From UBA4085 sp964556755 (GTDB lineage Bacteria > Acidobacteriota > Aminicenantia > Aminicenantales > UBA4085): 64,000 nt of DNA. Positions 24,754 to 32,294 of this stretch are shown here, piece by piece. The notes under the pieces are model-generated. The model searched no databases, was not told the origin of the DNA, and saw only the letters and a program-made list of their open reading frames with translations. The first letter of the stretch is position 1; each line of letters begins with the position of its first letter. Both the position numbers and the translations under genes were made by a program. The stretch covers positions 124,001 to 188,000 of the forward strand of contig CAZKXI010000004.1 in the NCBI GenBank assembly GCA_964556755.1, in the 5' to 3' direction.

Positions 24754-24777
24754 CATCAGGCTTGAATTCAGTATTGT
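24750..24777 (+). promoter_or_regulatory. Promoter of the PKD-barrel gene, TTGACA-16-TATTGT, overlapping a stop codon
   Basis: TTGACA (24750-24755) contains the TGA stop of the preceding gene (24751-24753). TATTGT (24772-24777) is 16 bp downstream and runs into TATAA. The region is AT-rich against a GC-rich background and is followed by an AAGGAGG ribosome site, suggesting strong expression. Confidence 0.75.
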
Positions 24778-24837
24778 ATAAGCGACGCTCCTTTCGGCAA
24801 CAAAGTCCAATCTCTGCATAGGAGCAAGGAGGCCCAC

Positions 24838-26313
24838 GTGAGAGGAAAGAAGTTAGCGCTCTTCATCGCGGTCCTGATGGTCTTCTCCGTCATGACCGCG
24901 TCCGCCCAGACGCATAAGCTGCGTCGGATCGGCGTCAACACCTTCGCCCAGATCAAGGGCAAGATCCCCACGGCCGACGTCATGAAGACGATCGCCGAGC
25001 GCTACGCCGGCGACCTGAAGTACGGCTTCGACCTGGCCAACATGGGGGACGTCTATCTGCCCTTCATGGAGCAGCTGCGGACCGCCTCCTTCGCCGAGAA
25101 GGCCATCCCGGTCGGCGACGTGTTCCCCTGGATGCTCTTCCGCGTCCGCAACAAGGTCAAGCTGTGGGAGGACGTCCAGTGGGCCGGCAAGGCGCCCCTC
25201 GACGTCTTCACCTTCCATGTCCTCAAGGACAACAAGGACTACGAGTTCGTCATCCCCAAGCCGTGCGGCAACGTGGCTCTCTATCGGGTCACCGAGAAGA
25301 GGATCATCCCGCCGCCCGTCTGCGGCCTGGTCGTCGGCCCGGCCAAGGTCAACCTGAATGAGCCCGTCAACGTCGACATGACCGGCAGCGCCAACGCCTC
25401 CCGGATGGAGGTCGAGGTCTTCAACGCCCAGGGCGCCAAGGTCCAGTCCTACGTCTTCCCGGCCGGCGTCACCAAGTGGCAGACCAAGTTCGACAAGCCC
25501 GGCGAGTACCTCTTCAAGGGCAAGGCCACCGGCGTGGACGGCCGCATCTCCGACAACGTCTGCCAGACCAAGATCCTGGTCAACGCCCCGCCCGTCTGCA
25601 AGCTGTGGACCTCCTGTCTGCCCTGCGAGGACTACGTCGGCAAGCCGATCACCTTCGACGCCTCCGGCTCGACCGATCCCGACGGCCAGGTCGTCAAGGC
25701 CGTCTTCGAGATCACCGACGAGAACGGCAAGGTCATCGACACCTTCACCAAAACCGACAAGCCCCTGACCTGGGAGAAGACCTTCTACCAGGCCGGCAAG
25801 TACGGCATCAACGTCGTCGTCTTCGACGACATGGGCGCCGCCTCGGCCAACTCCGATCCCTGCAAGATCGCCTTCGAAGTGACCCAGAAGAAGCTGTTCT
25901 TCCTGGTCGAGGCCGGAGCCGGCCTGGCCCGGGGCACCTACACCGGGTTCTTCTTCGGGCGGGTCGGCCTGCTCTGGAACCTGGCTCCCAACACCCTCGA
26001 CTTCATCCTCCGGGCCGGCGGCGCGTTCTTCGGCCAGGGCGAGCCCTGGAAGGCCTTCCTGATGGCCGACGCCCTGCTGAACCTGCACCTCGGCCAGGCC
26101 CTCTACCTGGACGCCGGGCTCGGCTACACGACCAAGGAGCAGACCAATCGCCTCAGCGGCTTCGATCTGATCGGGGCCCTGGGCGTGAACATCCTCAACA
26201 AGGTCACCTCGGTCGGCTCGATCTTCGCCGAAGCGCGCCTCCCGGTCATCACCAAGGACCGCGTCTTCGACGACCACTACAAGCTGCTGCTGGGCTTCCG
26301 CTACATCTTCTGA
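24838..26313 (+). CDS. Secreted PKD/Ig-like protein with C-terminal beta-barrel, unknown function
   Basis: I do not recognise a named family. The 491 aa start with a clear signal peptide (cleavage near ASAQ, residue 24). A mixed N-terminal region follows, then two Ig/PKD-like repeats: about residues 160-255, and about 255-350 with the PKD-like DASGSTDPDGQVVKAVFEI. The last 140 residues alternate hydrophobic and polar residues with many glycines and aromatics and end in RYIF, the terminal aromatic typical of outer-membrane barrels. Paired cysteines (CKLWTSCLPC) suggest disulfides. GTG start with AAGGAGG five bases upstream, a strong promoter and a textbook terminator point to an abundant single-gene transcript. 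A structural or adhesin-like envelope protein is the best guess. Confidence 0.8.
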   Translation: MRGKKLALFIAVLMVFSVMTASAQTHKLRRIGVNTFAQIKGKIPTADVMKTIAERYAGDLKYGFDLANMGDVYLPFMEQLRTASFAEKAIPVGDVFPWMLFRVRNKVKLWEDVQWAGKAPLDVFTFHVLKDNKDYEFVIPKPCGNVALYRVTEKRIIPPPVCGLVVGPAKVNLNEPVNVDMTGSANASRMEVEVFNAQGAKVQSYVFPAGVTKWQTKFDKPGEYLFKGKATGVDGRISDNVCQTKILVNAPPVCKLWTSCLPCEDYVGKPITFDASGSTDPDGQVVKAVFEITDENGKVIDTFTKTDKPLTWEKTFYQAGKYGINVVVFDDMGAASANSDPCKIAFEVTQKKLFFLVEAGAGLARGTYTGFFFGRVGLLWNLAPNTLDFILRAGGAFFGQGEPWKAFLMADALLNLHLGQALYLDAGLGYTTKEQTNRLSGFDLIGALGVNILNKVTSVGSIFAEARLPVITKDRVFDDHYKLLLGFRYIF

Positions 26314-26340
26314 TCGCGGATTCCCTCGCCTCGATCCGCC

Positions 26341-26373
26341 AAGGCCGGCTCCTTCGGGAGCCGGCCTTTTTTT
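26341..26373 (+). terminator. Intrinsic terminator of the PKD-barrel gene
   Basis: A perfect 12-bp stem (26341-26352 with 26357-26368) closes a TTCG tetraloop and runs into seven T residues (to 26373), 27 bases after the stop codon. Confidence 0.96.
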
Positions 26374-26374
26374 A

Positions 26375-26403
26375 TGGACGCGGGGGGGGCGGCCGGGTAG
26401 AAT
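26375..26403 (+). promoter_or_regulatory. Promoter of the RmlD-like gene, TGGACG-17-TAGAAT, predicting a leaderless mRNA
   Basis: TGGACG (26375-26380) and TAGAAT (26398-26403) are 17 bp apart. The predicted start lies at or next to the A of the ATG at 26410, leaving no leader. Confidence 0.55.
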
Positions 26404-26409
26404 GAGGCC

Positions 26410-27276
26410 ATGAGGATCGCTCTGATCGGCGCCGACGGCCAGCTGGGAACGGACCTGCGGGAGGTCCTGGCGGGCGAGGACGTGAGGCCTCTCTTCTATC
26501 CGGACTTCGACGTCACCGACGCGGCCGGCGCGGCGAGCCGGCTGGCTTCCCTCGGCCCCGATATCGTCATCAACACGTCCGCCTTTCACCGCGTCGACGA
26601 GTGCGAGGACCGGATCGAGGACGCCTTCCGGGTCAATGCCTTCGCCGTCCGCGACCTGGCCCGGGCCTGCCGCGCCCTGGGCGCCGCGCTGGTCCACTTC
26701 AGCACCGACTTCGTCTTCGACGGCGCCGCGTCCCGTCCCTACGTCGAGACGGATCGGCCGGGGCCGCTGAGCGCCTACGCCGCCTCCAAGCTGGCCGGAG
26801 AGCACCTCTTGGCGGCGGAATGGGAGCGGCACTTCATCGTCCGGACCTGCGGCCTGTTCGGCCGGGCCGGCTGCCTGGAGAAGGGCCGCAACTTCGTCGA
26901 GACGATGCTCGAGCTGGCCCGATCGGGCCGGACGATCCGGGTCGTGAACGACCAGGTCGTCGGCCCCACATCCAGCCTCGAGCTGGCCCGCGCGGTGAAG
27001 GCCCTGATCGGGACACGGGCTTACGGCCTCTACCACATCACCAGCCGCGGCGGCTGCAGCTGGCACGAGTTCGCCCGGACCATCCTGGAGATGAGCGGCC
27101 TGGAGGCCGATCTGGTCCCGGTCAGCTCGGAGGCCTATGCGGCCAAGGCGCGGCGGCCGGCCTACTCCCTCCTGGACGACGCCAAGGCCAGAGCCCTGGG
27201 GATTCCGGGATGCTCGGAGTGGCGGGCGGCTCTGGCGGCCTATCTGGCGGACAGGCGCCGCGACGCGGCGGTCTAG
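26410..27276 (+). CDS. dTDP-4-dehydrorhamnose reductase-like protein (RmlD family)
   Basis: An extended SDR of 288 aa, like RmlD, which reduces dTDP-4-keto-rhamnose to dTDP-rhamnose. Visible motifs are the cofactor loop GADGQLGTDL (residues 7-16), the substrate-region STDFVFDG and the active-site YAASKLAGE (YxxxK). NTSAFHRVDECEDRIEDAFRVNA is also typical of the family. RmlA, B and C are not nearby, so it may be a solitary rhamnose or related sugar reductase, or a MAT2B-like relative. The ATG has no convincing Shine-Dalgarno site, in keeping with the leaderless promoter placement. It converges with the DUF507 genes. Confidence 0.86.
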   Translation: MRIALIGADGQLGTDLREVLAGEDVRPLFYPDFDVTDAAGAASRLASLGPDIVINTSAFHRVDECEDRIEDAFRVNAFAVRDLARACRALGAALVHFSTDFVFDGAASRPYVETDRPGPLSAYAASKLAGEHLLAAEWERHFIVRTCGLFGRAGCLEKGRNFVETMLELARSGRTIRVVNDQVVGPTSSLELARAVKALIGTRAYGLYHITSRGGCSWHEFARTILEMSGLEADLVPVSSEAYAAKARRPAYSLLDDAKARALGIPGCSEWRAALAAYLADRRRDAAV

Positions 27277-27282
27277 GCGCGA

Positions 27283-27573
27283 TCACTCGGACAGCTTGCC
27301 GAGCTTGCCCAGCTCCTCGTTGTAATACTTCCGGTAGAGGATGTCCCACTCGCGGCTGCCTTCCTCGATGGGCTTCTTCTGGGCCTTGATCTTGTCCATG
27401 GCCCGCTTGTCCAGGAGGTCGTACAGACGCATCTCCTCCTCGAAGGCCCGCACGACGCACAGCCGGATCTCGTTGGGGTCGTCGAGGAACTCGACGTTGT
27501 CGCTGCGGGTCAGGAGCTCGAGGACCCGCTTGGACAGGTAGTTCATCTTCTCGCGCGACAGGCGGCCGCTCAT
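27283..27573 (-). CDS. DUF507 family protein (second of a tandem pair)
   Basis: A 96-aa alpha-helical, soluble protein of the DUF507 family (about 90 residues, function unknown). Sequence such as KMNYLSKRVLELLTRSDNVEFL and WDILYRKYYNEELGKLG fits that family. Its start overlaps the stop of the first DUF507 gene by four bases (27570-27573), so the two are coupled and likely form a heteromer. The proteins align loosely over their lengths, suggesting an old tandem duplication. It ends seven bases from the convergent RmlD-like gene. Confidence 0.85.
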   Translation of the reverse strand: MSGRLSREKMNYLSKRVLELLTRSDNVEFLDDPNEIRLCVVRAFEEEMRLYDLLDKRAMDKIKAQKKPIEEGSREWDILYRKYYNEELGKLGKLSE

Positions 27574-27848
27574 AAGGGGATGTTCCTTTCCTTGGCCAGC
27601 TTGGTCTTGATCATCCGGAACATCGTCTGGTACTCGATGTTGCCCTTGCGGATCTCGTCGATATGCTTGCCGAGCAGCTCGCGGACCTCCTGGTCCAGCT
27701 GGTCCTCCTTGAGGAACTCCTCGCTCAGAAGGGATATGAGATCCTGGACCAGTCCTTCCTTGTTTTCGATCAGCACCTTGCCGTCCCGTTGCAGATCGCG
27801 CACGATCAGGACGGCCAAGTGTTCGATCTGGTTCTTGTTGAGCCTCAT
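27570..27848 (-). CDS. DUF507 family protein (first of a tandem pair)
   Basis: A 92-aa helical, highly charged protein of the DUF507 family, starting MRLNKNQIEHLAVLIVRDL and including QLDQEVRELLGKHIDEIRKG. Function unknown. The ATG at 27848 has no Shine-Dalgarno site; the bases before it are a GTGTAA-T-TTACAC palindrome (27853-27865), which also overlaps the -10 region. This suggests a leaderless or almost leaderless mRNA with a possible operator directly over the start. It is coupled to the second DUF507 gene. Confidence 0.85.
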   Translation of the reverse strand: MRLNKNQIEHLAVLIVRDLQRDGKVLIENKEGLVQDLISLLSEEFLKEDQLDQEVRELLGKHIDEIRKGNIEYQTMFRMIKTKLAKERNIPL

Positions 27849-27852
27849 GACC

Positions 27853-27886
27853 GTGTAATTTACACTAAACGGCAGGGGAAATTCAA
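27853..27886 (-). promoter_or_regulatory. DUF507 promoter with a 13-bp palindrome over the -10 region
   Basis: On the minus strand TTGAAT (27886-27881) and TGTAAA (27864-27859) are 16 bp apart. The -10 lies inside the perfect inverted repeat GTGTAA-T-TTACAC (27853-27865), four bases before the start codon, an ideal spot for a repressor. Confidence 0.5.
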
Positions 27887-27920
27887 GGCATTTCGGCGGA
27901 GGGGGGCGGCCGCGACCGGC

Positions 27921-28814
27921 TCAAGGGCCCGGAATGACCAGAAAAGGCGCCCAAAAGCCGTCTTCGGGTCGCCTCCGGGCCAGGGCGGCCAGGCTCCCGC
28001 CGGGCTCCAGGACGCGGATCTCGCCGGCCGCCGGGCGAGAGGCGAGTCGTTCGGGGGGGACCGGCCGCCCGTCCCGAAGAGCCTTCAGGCCGTCCTCGTC
28101 CGCGACCGCGGCCGGCCATTCCGGGAGCATCTCGGACAAGGGAATCCAGGCCGCCAGGGCCTCAGGGACGTTCGGGACGGGCTCTCGAGGAGGCCAGGGC
28201 CAGGCCCGGCCCACGTCCAGCTCGCCGATGGCCGTGCGCCGGAGGGCCGAAACGTGGGCTCCGCAGCCGAGCCGCCGCCCCAGGTCATGGACCAGCGAGC
28301 GGACATAGGTGCCCGTCGAGCAGCGGATCTCGAGCTCCAGCTCGGGCGGCTCGCAGCGGAGGACCTCCAGCTCATGAACGGTGACCGTGACCGGCGTCGG
28401 GTCGACCGGGCGTCCGGCTCGGGCGCTGATGTACAGGGGCTGCCCTCCCACCTTCTTGGCCGAGTAGGGGGGGGGCGTCTGGAGGATCTCCCCGCGCAGG
28501 CCGGCCAAGGCGGCATCGACTTGGGCCGGGGAGGGCAGGACGTCCGCCGCGGGCCCCGAGGCCGCGCCCTCGGCGTCGTAGGTGTCGGTGGCGAAGCCCA
28601 GCCTGGCGGAGGCCCGATAGCGCTTGTCGCGCCCGGCGTAGAAGCGGTTGAATCGGGTGGCCTGGCCGATGGCGACGATCAGCAGCCCGGTGGCGAGAGG
28701 GTCGAGCGTTCCGAAGTGGCCGGCCCGGGACGTCTTCCAAAGGCGGCGGACCCCGGCGACGAGATCGTGCGAGGTGGGGCCGGAGGGCTTGTCGAGGAGG
28801 AGGAGGCCGTCCAT
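27921..28814 (-). CDS. truB: tRNA pseudouridine-55 synthase
   Basis: Converts U55 of the tRNA T-loop to pseudouridine. The 297-aa protein starts MDGLLLLDKPSGPTSHDLV and has the catalytic aspartate motif GHFGTLDPLATGLL and the KRYRASARLGFATDTYD and CSTGTYVRSLVHDLG blocks; a C-terminal PUA-like tail follows (to residue 297). The ATG at 28814 is preferred over an upstream in-frame ATG at 28940, which lies inside nrnA. It begins four bases after nrnA stops and is the last gene of the nusA operon. Confidence 0.96.
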   Translation of the reverse strand: MDGLLLLDKPSGPTSHDLVAGVRRLWKTSRAGHFGTLDPLATGLLIVAIGQATRFNRFYAGRDKRYRASARLGFATDTYDAEGAASGPAADVLPSPAQVDAALAGLRGEILQTPPPYSAKKVGGQPLYISARAGRPVDPTPVTVTVHELEVLRCEPPELELEIRCSTGTYVRSLVHDLGRRLGCGAHVSALRRTAIGELDVGRAWPWPPREPVPNVPEALAAWIPLSEMLPEWPAAVADEDGLKALRDGRPVPPERLASRPAAGEIRVLEPGGSLAALARRRPEDGFWAPFLVIPGP

Positions 28815-28818
28815 GGCC

Positions 28819-29811
28819 TCAGTCGGCCGGGCCTCGCGGCGCGGCGGCCAGCTGTCGGGCGATGTCCGCCACCCGGGCCGGGACGTCCCGCAGCAGGCGG
28901 TCGTGAGGTCCGTGGACGGTGAAGCCGGCGGCGTGGGCATGGCCCCCGCCGTCGAACCTCTCGGCGATGGCCGCGGCGTGGGCCGAGCCCCGGGAGCGGA
29001 TGCTGACCCGGAAGGTCTCCTCGCCCACCTCCTTGAAGAAGAGGACCACGTTGACGTCGCGGATGGAGCGGGCCAGGGTGGTGATGTCCTCGGTGTCGAC
29101 CTCGCTGAGGCCGAGGTCGAGGAGGGTCGAGCGGCGCATGGAGATGACGGCGATGTCTCCGTCGCCGGCCATGGTCAGGGTCGAGAGGACCCGCCCCAGA
29201 AGGAGGATCTTCTCCGGCGTGTTGTTGTGGTAGAGCGATTCGCTGACCTTCAGGGGATCGGCTCCGGCCAGGACCAGCCGGTGACAGGCCTCGAAGGCCC
29301 GGGCCGTGGTATTGGAGAACTGGAAGGAGCCCGTGTCGGAGGCGATGGCGCAGTAGAGGTTGCCGGCGATCTCCGGAGTCAGGTCCACCGGCAGCCGCAG
29401 GACCAGGCTCAGGACCATCTCGCCGACGGCCGAGGCCTCCGCGTCGACCCAGTTGAGGTCGGCGTAGCGGTCGTTGGAGAAGTGGTGGTCGATGTTGATC
29501 TTGAAGTCGCCGTCGATGCCGGTCATGCCGGAGCGGGGGACATTGGCGCACTCCAGGAGGACGACCGCGTCCTGGCCGCGGGCCGGGATCTGGCCGATCC
29601 GGATTCGGGCGCAGGAGGGGAAGGTCGAGAAGGGATACGGCGTCCTGTCGGCGTTGATGATCTCGACCGTCTTGCCCATCCGCTCCAAGGCTAGGGCCAG
29701 GGCCAGGGACGTGCAGAGAGAGTCGCCGTCGGGCCGGAGGTGGGAGGTGATGGCCAGGCGCCGGGCGGAGCTCAGGGCCTGGACGATGGGATCAATCGGA
29801 TTCGGGGTCAT
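28819..29811 (-). CDS. nrnA: Bifunctional oligoribonuclease/PAP phosphatase (DHH-DHHA1)
   Basis: Degrades very short RNAs and 3'-phosphoadenosine 5'-phosphate with manganese. The 330 aa carry the DHH motifs HLRPDGDSL, ECAN, NIDHH and SDTGSFQFSNTT, and the DHHA1 C-terminus GGGHAHAAG. In this protein the second motif reads LLECAN rather than the common VLDT/VDCA, a small variation. It overlaps the end of rbfA by 20 bases, and the operon order rbfA-nrnA-truB is widespread in Gram-positives and several diderm phyla. Confidence 0.94.
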   Translation of the reverse strand: MTPNPIDPIVQALSSARRLAITSHLRPDGDSLCTSLALALALERMGKTVEIINADRTPYPFSTFPSCARIRIGQIPARGQDAVVLLECANVPRSGMTGIDGDFKINIDHHFSNDRYADLNWVDAEASAVGEMVLSLVLRLPVDLTPEIAGNLYCAIASDTGSFQFSNTTARAFEACHRLVLAGADPLKVSESLYHNNTPEKILLLGRVLSTLTMAGDGDIAVISMRRSTLLDLGLSEVDTEDITTLARSIRDVNVVLFFKEVGEETFRVSIRSRGSAHAAAIAERFDGGGHAHAAGFTVHGPHDRLLRDVPARVADIARQLAAAPRGPAD

Positions 29812-30157
29812 GGCCGCGCGCTTTCTCGATCAGCCTCTCCAGCCGGTCGGCGTATTCGGGAGCCGGATCCAGCTCGAAAAAGAGCGACGGATTATACTTT
29901 AATTCCACTTGGGCGGCAAGCTGGTGGCGGATCTTCCCGGTCCGCCGCCGCAGCCGCTCCAGGGCGGCCGCCGGGTCGGCCACGCCGAACAGGCTGATCC
30001 AGACGCGGGCCTCCAGCAGGTCGGCGGTGACGTCCACCCGGGTGACCGAGATCAGCCCGCCCGGAGCGGCCTCGGGATCGCGCGACAGGATGGCCCCCAG
30101 GGCGTCGCGCAGGAGCCGGTCCACCTTGCGGACGCGAAGGTCGGCGGGCCGGGGCAT
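29792..30157 (-). CDS. rbfA: Ribosome-binding factor A
   Basis: Small 30S maturation factor (121 aa) with a KH-like fold. Family features are RVRKVDRLLRDALGAIL at the N-terminus, ISVTRVDVTADLLEARVWIS in the middle and ELKYNPSLFFELDPAPEYADRLERLIEKA at the end. The ATG at 30157 gives the usual length; an upstream in-frame ATG at 30220 would add 21 residues without family match. It lies between the DUF503 gene and nrnA. Confidence 0.94.
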   Translation of the reverse strand: MPRPADLRVRKVDRLLRDALGAILSRDPEAAPGGLISVTRVDVTADLLEARVWISLFGVADPAAALERLRRRTGKIRHQLAAQVELKYNPSLFFELDPAPEYADRLERLIEKARGHDPESD

Positions 30158-30164
30158 CGGGTCC

Positions 30165-30443
30165 TCAGAGGAAGCGGCGCTCGGCCGCGGCCACGACCCC
30201 GTTGAGACGGGACTCGACATCCCTCAGGATGGCGTCCAGGACGGACTCCACGACCGACGCCTCGGCGTTGAGGGTCACGATCCCCAGCCGGGTCCGCTGC
30301 CAGACGTCCTGGTGGTCCAGCTCGGCGACGGCCGCGTTCTGGCGCCGGAGGCGGTCCTTGATCCCCTGCAGCTCGCGGCGCTTGTCCTTGAGGGACCGGG
30401 CGTGGGGGAAGTGAAGCTCCAGCGTCAGCAGCCCGATGACCAT
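30165..30443 (-). CDS. DUF503 family protein (YlxP-like)
   Basis: A 92-aa protein of the DUF503/YlxP family, seen between infB and rbfA in many bacteria. The sequence begins MVIGLLTLELHFPHARSLKDKRRELQGIKDRLR, the family hallmark, and continues VAELDHQDVWQRTRLGIVTLN. Its role is not firmly known; the constant neighbours suggest a part in ribosome maturation. It starts 19 bases after infB and ends seven bases before rbfA. Confidence 0.92.
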   Translation of the reverse strand: MVIGLLTLELHFPHARSLKDKRRELQGIKDRLRRQNAAVAELDHQDVWQRTRLGIVTLNAEASVVESVLDAILRDVESRLNGVVAAAERRFL

Positions 30444-30462
30444 GGCCGTCCTCCGCGGGGAA

Positions 30463-32274
30463 TCAGCGCGGCATGACCTTTTCGGTGACGAAGGCCTCGA
30501 TCAGGTCGCCTTCCTGGACGTCCTTGAAGTTGGCCAGCCCGATGCCGCACTCGTAACCGCTCTTGATCTCGTTGACGTTGTCCTTGACGTGCTTCAAGGA
30601 GGCCAGCTTGCCCTTGTGGACGACGGCCCCGGCCCGCAGGACGCGAATCTCGGCCGAGCGGAGGATGCGCCCGTCCTGGACGTAGCAGCCGGCGATCGTC
30701 CCGACCTTGGGGATGCGGAAGACCTTGCGGACCAGGGCCCGGCCGAGGTAGGTCTCCTTGATGACCGGCTCCAGCAGGCCGGCCACGGCCTTCTTCAGGT
30801 CGTCGGTCAGCTGGTAGATGATCTTGTAGGAGCGGATCTCGACTCCGGCCTTGGCCGCCTGGGCCTCGATCCCGGCTCCGGCTTTGACGTTCTGGGCGAT
30901 GATGACGGCCCCGGTCGTGGAGGCCAGCAGGAGATCGGACTCGTTGACCGGCCCGGTGGCGGCATGGACGATGCGGATCTTGACCTGGGGCGTGCCCAGG
31001 TTCGGCAGCAGGGCCTTGAGGACTTCCAAGGTGCCTTGGACGTCGGCTTTGACGACCAGCGGCAGCTCCTTGGACTCGCCCTGCTCGAGCTTCTTGAACA
31101 TGTCGTCCAGGGTGGCGGCCGGGCCCTTGGCTTCCTCCTTGCCGCCTCGGGAGAGCCGGTAGGCGACGATGGCCTTGGCCTCCTCGGGATTGGCGATGGC
31201 CTGGAAGAAGTCGCCGGCCTGGGGGACGTCGCCGAAGCCGAGGATCTCGACGGGGACCGAGAGCCCGGCGGTCTTGACCAGCCGGCCGGCGTCGTCCGCC
31301 AGGGCCCTGACGCGTCCGAACGTCGTGCCGGCGATGAAGGCGTCGCCGACGGCCAGCGTGCCGTGCTGGATGATGACCGTGGCCAGCGGGCCCTTCTTGG
31401 CGTCCATGCGGGCTTCCAGGACGACGCCCTGGGCGGGCACCTTGGGGTTGCCTTTCAGCTCCAGGACGTCGGCCATCAGGACGATCATCTCCAGGAGCTC
31501 CTTGAGGCCCTTCTTCTCCCGGCCGGAGACTTCGACGGCGATGACCTCGCCGCCCCACTCCTCGACCTGGAGGCCCTCCTTCTGCAGCTCGCGCTTGATC
31601 TTGTCCGGATTGGCCTCCGGCTTGTCGACCTTGTTGATGGCCACGATCAGGGGCACGCGGGCCGCCTTGGCGTGGTTGATGGACTCCCGGGTCTGGGGCA
31701 TGACCCCCTCGTCGGCGGCCACGACCAGGACGACGATGTCGGTCAGGCGGGCGCCGCGGGCCCGCAGCTGGGTGAAAGCCTCGTGGCCCGGGGTGTCGAT
31801 GAAGGTGATGGACCGCTTGCCGTGGCTGACCCGGTAGGCGCCGATGTGCTGGGTGATGCCGCCGGACTCCTTGTCGACAAGGTTGGAGGAGCGGATGGCG
31901 TCCAAAAGCGTCGTCTTGCCGTGGTCGACGTGGCCCATGATGGTCACGACCGGGGGGCGGACCGTCAGGTCGGCCTTCTTCGCCTCGGCGGCCATGCGGA
32001 CCTCGCGCTCGACCGAGATGATCTCGATCGGCACGTTGAGGTCCTTGGACAGCTGGGCCGCCAGGGCCTCGTCGATGACGTCGTTGGAGCTGATGGCGTA
32101 GCCGCGGGCCACCAGGCGGTCGAGCAGGTCCTTGGGCCGGACCTTGAGCTTGTCGGCCAGGGCTTTGAAGGCCGAGCCTTCGCGGATGTAGATGGCCGGG
32201 CGCGGCTTGGGCGCGGCGTCCTTGGCCGGCTTGCCGGCGGGCTTGGCGGTTTTAACGGTCTTGGCTTCGGTCAA
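30463..32274 (-). CDS. infB: Translation initiation factor IF-2, short form
   Basis: GTPase that brings initiator tRNA to the 30S subunit. The 603-aa protein keeps an IF2-N module (about residues 28-85), the G-domain with GHVDHGKT (114-121), DTPGHEAF and NKVD, and domains II to IV ending with a normal C-terminus. It lacks the long variable N-terminal extension present in most bacterial IF-2 (commonly 700-900 aa), having only about 25 Lys/Ala/Pro-rich residues before IF2-N. It lies 20 bases after nusA in the usual order. Confidence 0.96.
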   Translation of the reverse strand: MTEAKTVKTAKPAGKPAKDAAPKPRPAIYIREGSAFKALADKLKVRPKDLLDRLVARGYAISSNDVIDEALAAQLSKDLNVPIEIISVEREVRMAAEAKKADLTVRPPVVTIMGHVDHGKTTLLDAIRSSNLVDKESGGITQHIGAYRVSHGKRSITFIDTPGHEAFTQLRARGARLTDIVVLVVAADEGVMPQTRESINHAKAARVPLIVAINKVDKPEANPDKIKRELQKEGLQVEEWGGEVIAVEVSGREKKGLKELLEMIVLMADVLELKGNPKVPAQGVVLEARMDAKKGPLATVIIQHGTLAVGDAFIAGTTFGRVRALADDAGRLVKTAGLSVPVEILGFGDVPQAGDFFQAIANPEEAKAIVAYRLSRGGKEEAKGPAATLDDMFKKLEQGESKELPLVVKADVQGTLEVLKALLPNLGTPQVKIRIVHAATGPVNESDLLLASTTGAVIIAQNVKAGAGIEAQAAKAGVEIRSYKIIYQLTDDLKKAVAGLLEPVIKETYLGRALVRKVFRIPKVGTIAGCYVQDGRILRSAEIRVLRAGAVVHKGKLASLKHVKDNVNEIKSGYECGIGLANFKDVQEGDLIEAFVTEKVMPR

Positions 32275-32294
32275 TGGCGATTCCTTTGTCGGGA

